A stretch of 64,000 nt of DNA from NCBI GenBank assembly GCA_947650285.1, contig CANTFL010001260.1, forward strand, positions 186,001-250,000, in the 5' to 3' direction. The notes beneath the pieces are model-generated. The model was not told the origin of the DNA. It searched no databases and worked only from the letters and a program-made list of their open reading frames with translations. Below are positions 63,709 through 64,000 of the stretch, piece by piece. The DNA comes from Hyaloperonospora brassicae (Eukaryota; Oomycota; Peronosporomycetes; Peronosporales; Peronosporaceae). Each line of letters starts with the position of its first letter. The stretch's first letter is position 1. Both the position numbers and the translations under genes were made by a program.

Positions 63709-64000
63709 TTCCTCAAGTACGTGGGGACTTATTACCTCGACGTCTTCTGACTGTGGCTGTGCAACCACAGTCAGGGACCGATCTTCTACGGTCGACTCTC
63801 CAGTCGACCTAGGATTTTTATGTTGCCCTTTAAAGGCAACAGGTATCTTTTGGCTAAGATGCTACCCGCTAGGCATGCATCCATGTCCCGGTCCACGCGA
63901 CTTATTCGAGTGGTGGACCTTCGGCGCCGCCAGTACTTCTGTACAGCTGCCGGGAGCTTGCTCCATAGTGTAGTGATCAACTACACTGTGATCTTGTGCA
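63709..64000 (-). pseudogene. Upstream gag/protease-side remnant of the retrotransposon
   Basis: Short frames on the minus strand (including LTVVAQPQSEDVEVISPHVL in the RT frame) but no recognisable aspartic-protease or zinc-knuckle motif before the window ends. Hairpins continue to the edge. Confidence 0.4.

Larger units (their letters stand above)
58182..64000 (-). mobile_element. Ty3/gypsy chromodomain LTR retrotransposon, 3' part, runs off the window
   Basis: Reading on the minus strand from the right edge: a gag/protease-side remnant, reverse transcriptase (to about 62536), RNase H, zinc-binding integrase head, integrase core, an acidic insert, chromodomain, polypurine tract and 3' LTR. 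The order RT-RH-INT and the chromodomain place it in Ty3/gypsy (chromovirus-like). The copy is defective: one frameshift and several stops in pol. Between integrase and LTR it also carries plus-strand (antisense) reading frames. The whole element is unusually rich in short perfect inverted repeats. The 5' LTR and gag lie beyond 64000, so a target duplication cannot be checked. Confidence 0.9.

Noticed and set aside
58182..64000. Regular short repeats taken as a CRISPR-like array
   Set aside because: The repeats are unrelated hairpins of different sequence, not one unit with spacers, and the host is eukaryotic.
1..64000. tRNA and rRNA genes
   Set aside because: A visual search for conserved T-loop and anticodon-arm patterns on both strands gave no candidate; a covariance-model scan would be decisive.

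Overview
The window looks like a piece of an oomycete nuclear genome (Phytophthora / downy-mildew type). The supporting signs are GC-rich third codon positions, few short introns with GTRNGT-type donors and CTAAC/CTGAC-like branch sites, genes packed a few hundred bases apart on both strands, long Gln/Ser/Ala-rich regulatory proteins, and Mutator-like and Ty3/gypsy elements in gene-poor stretches. It is eukaryotic (spliced cytosolic RPS13, ARF, kinesin, MAK16). The exact species cannot be read from the sequence alone.

Layout. 1-9.4 kb is gene-poor: one alpha/beta-hydrolase gene, then a Mutator-like DNA element (5264-7559) with long inverted ends, a 9-bp target duplication and a LINE fragment nested near its left end. 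9.5-50.5 kb is a gene-dense island. In order it holds a small basic protein, an Ala-rich SAP-like protein, a five-exon RAMA-like/PHD/Gln-rich chromatin protein, a coiled-coil protein (-), MAK16 (+), a 1901-residue kinesin (-), RPS13 (-) head-to-head with a small charged protein (+), an ARF GTPase (+), a PGM2-type phosphohexomutase (+), a BCAS3-like WD protein (-) head-to-head with a probable LAMTOR5-like protein (+), a NET-domain plus C2H2 zinc-finger protein (-), a PH-domain protein (+) and a SAM / Myb-like Gln-rich protein (-). 50.5-58.2 kb is gene-poor with no convincing coding sequence. 58.2-64.0 kb is the 3' part of a minus-strand Ty3/gypsy chromodomain retrotransposon that runs off the right edge.

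How the genes relate. Several pairs are convergent with 200-400 bp between stop codons, and two are divergent with 314 and 438 bp between start codons, suggesting shared promoters. One divergent pair joins a BCAS3-like protein (autophagy-linked family) to a Ragulator-type candidate (lysosomal TOR signalling). MAK16 and RPS13 are both ribosome-biogenesis genes. Three proteins look like chromatin or transcription factors with unusual domain combinations.

The most striking unexplained signal is in the retrotransposon. From the LTR through integrase, reverse transcriptase and an antisense reading frame, the DNA is packed with short perfect inverted repeats (arms 8-11 bp, loops mostly 0-10 nt), recurring every few tens of bases. 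I did not notice this pattern in the host genes. The same element carries an antisense reading frame that overlaps the chromodomain end of pol.
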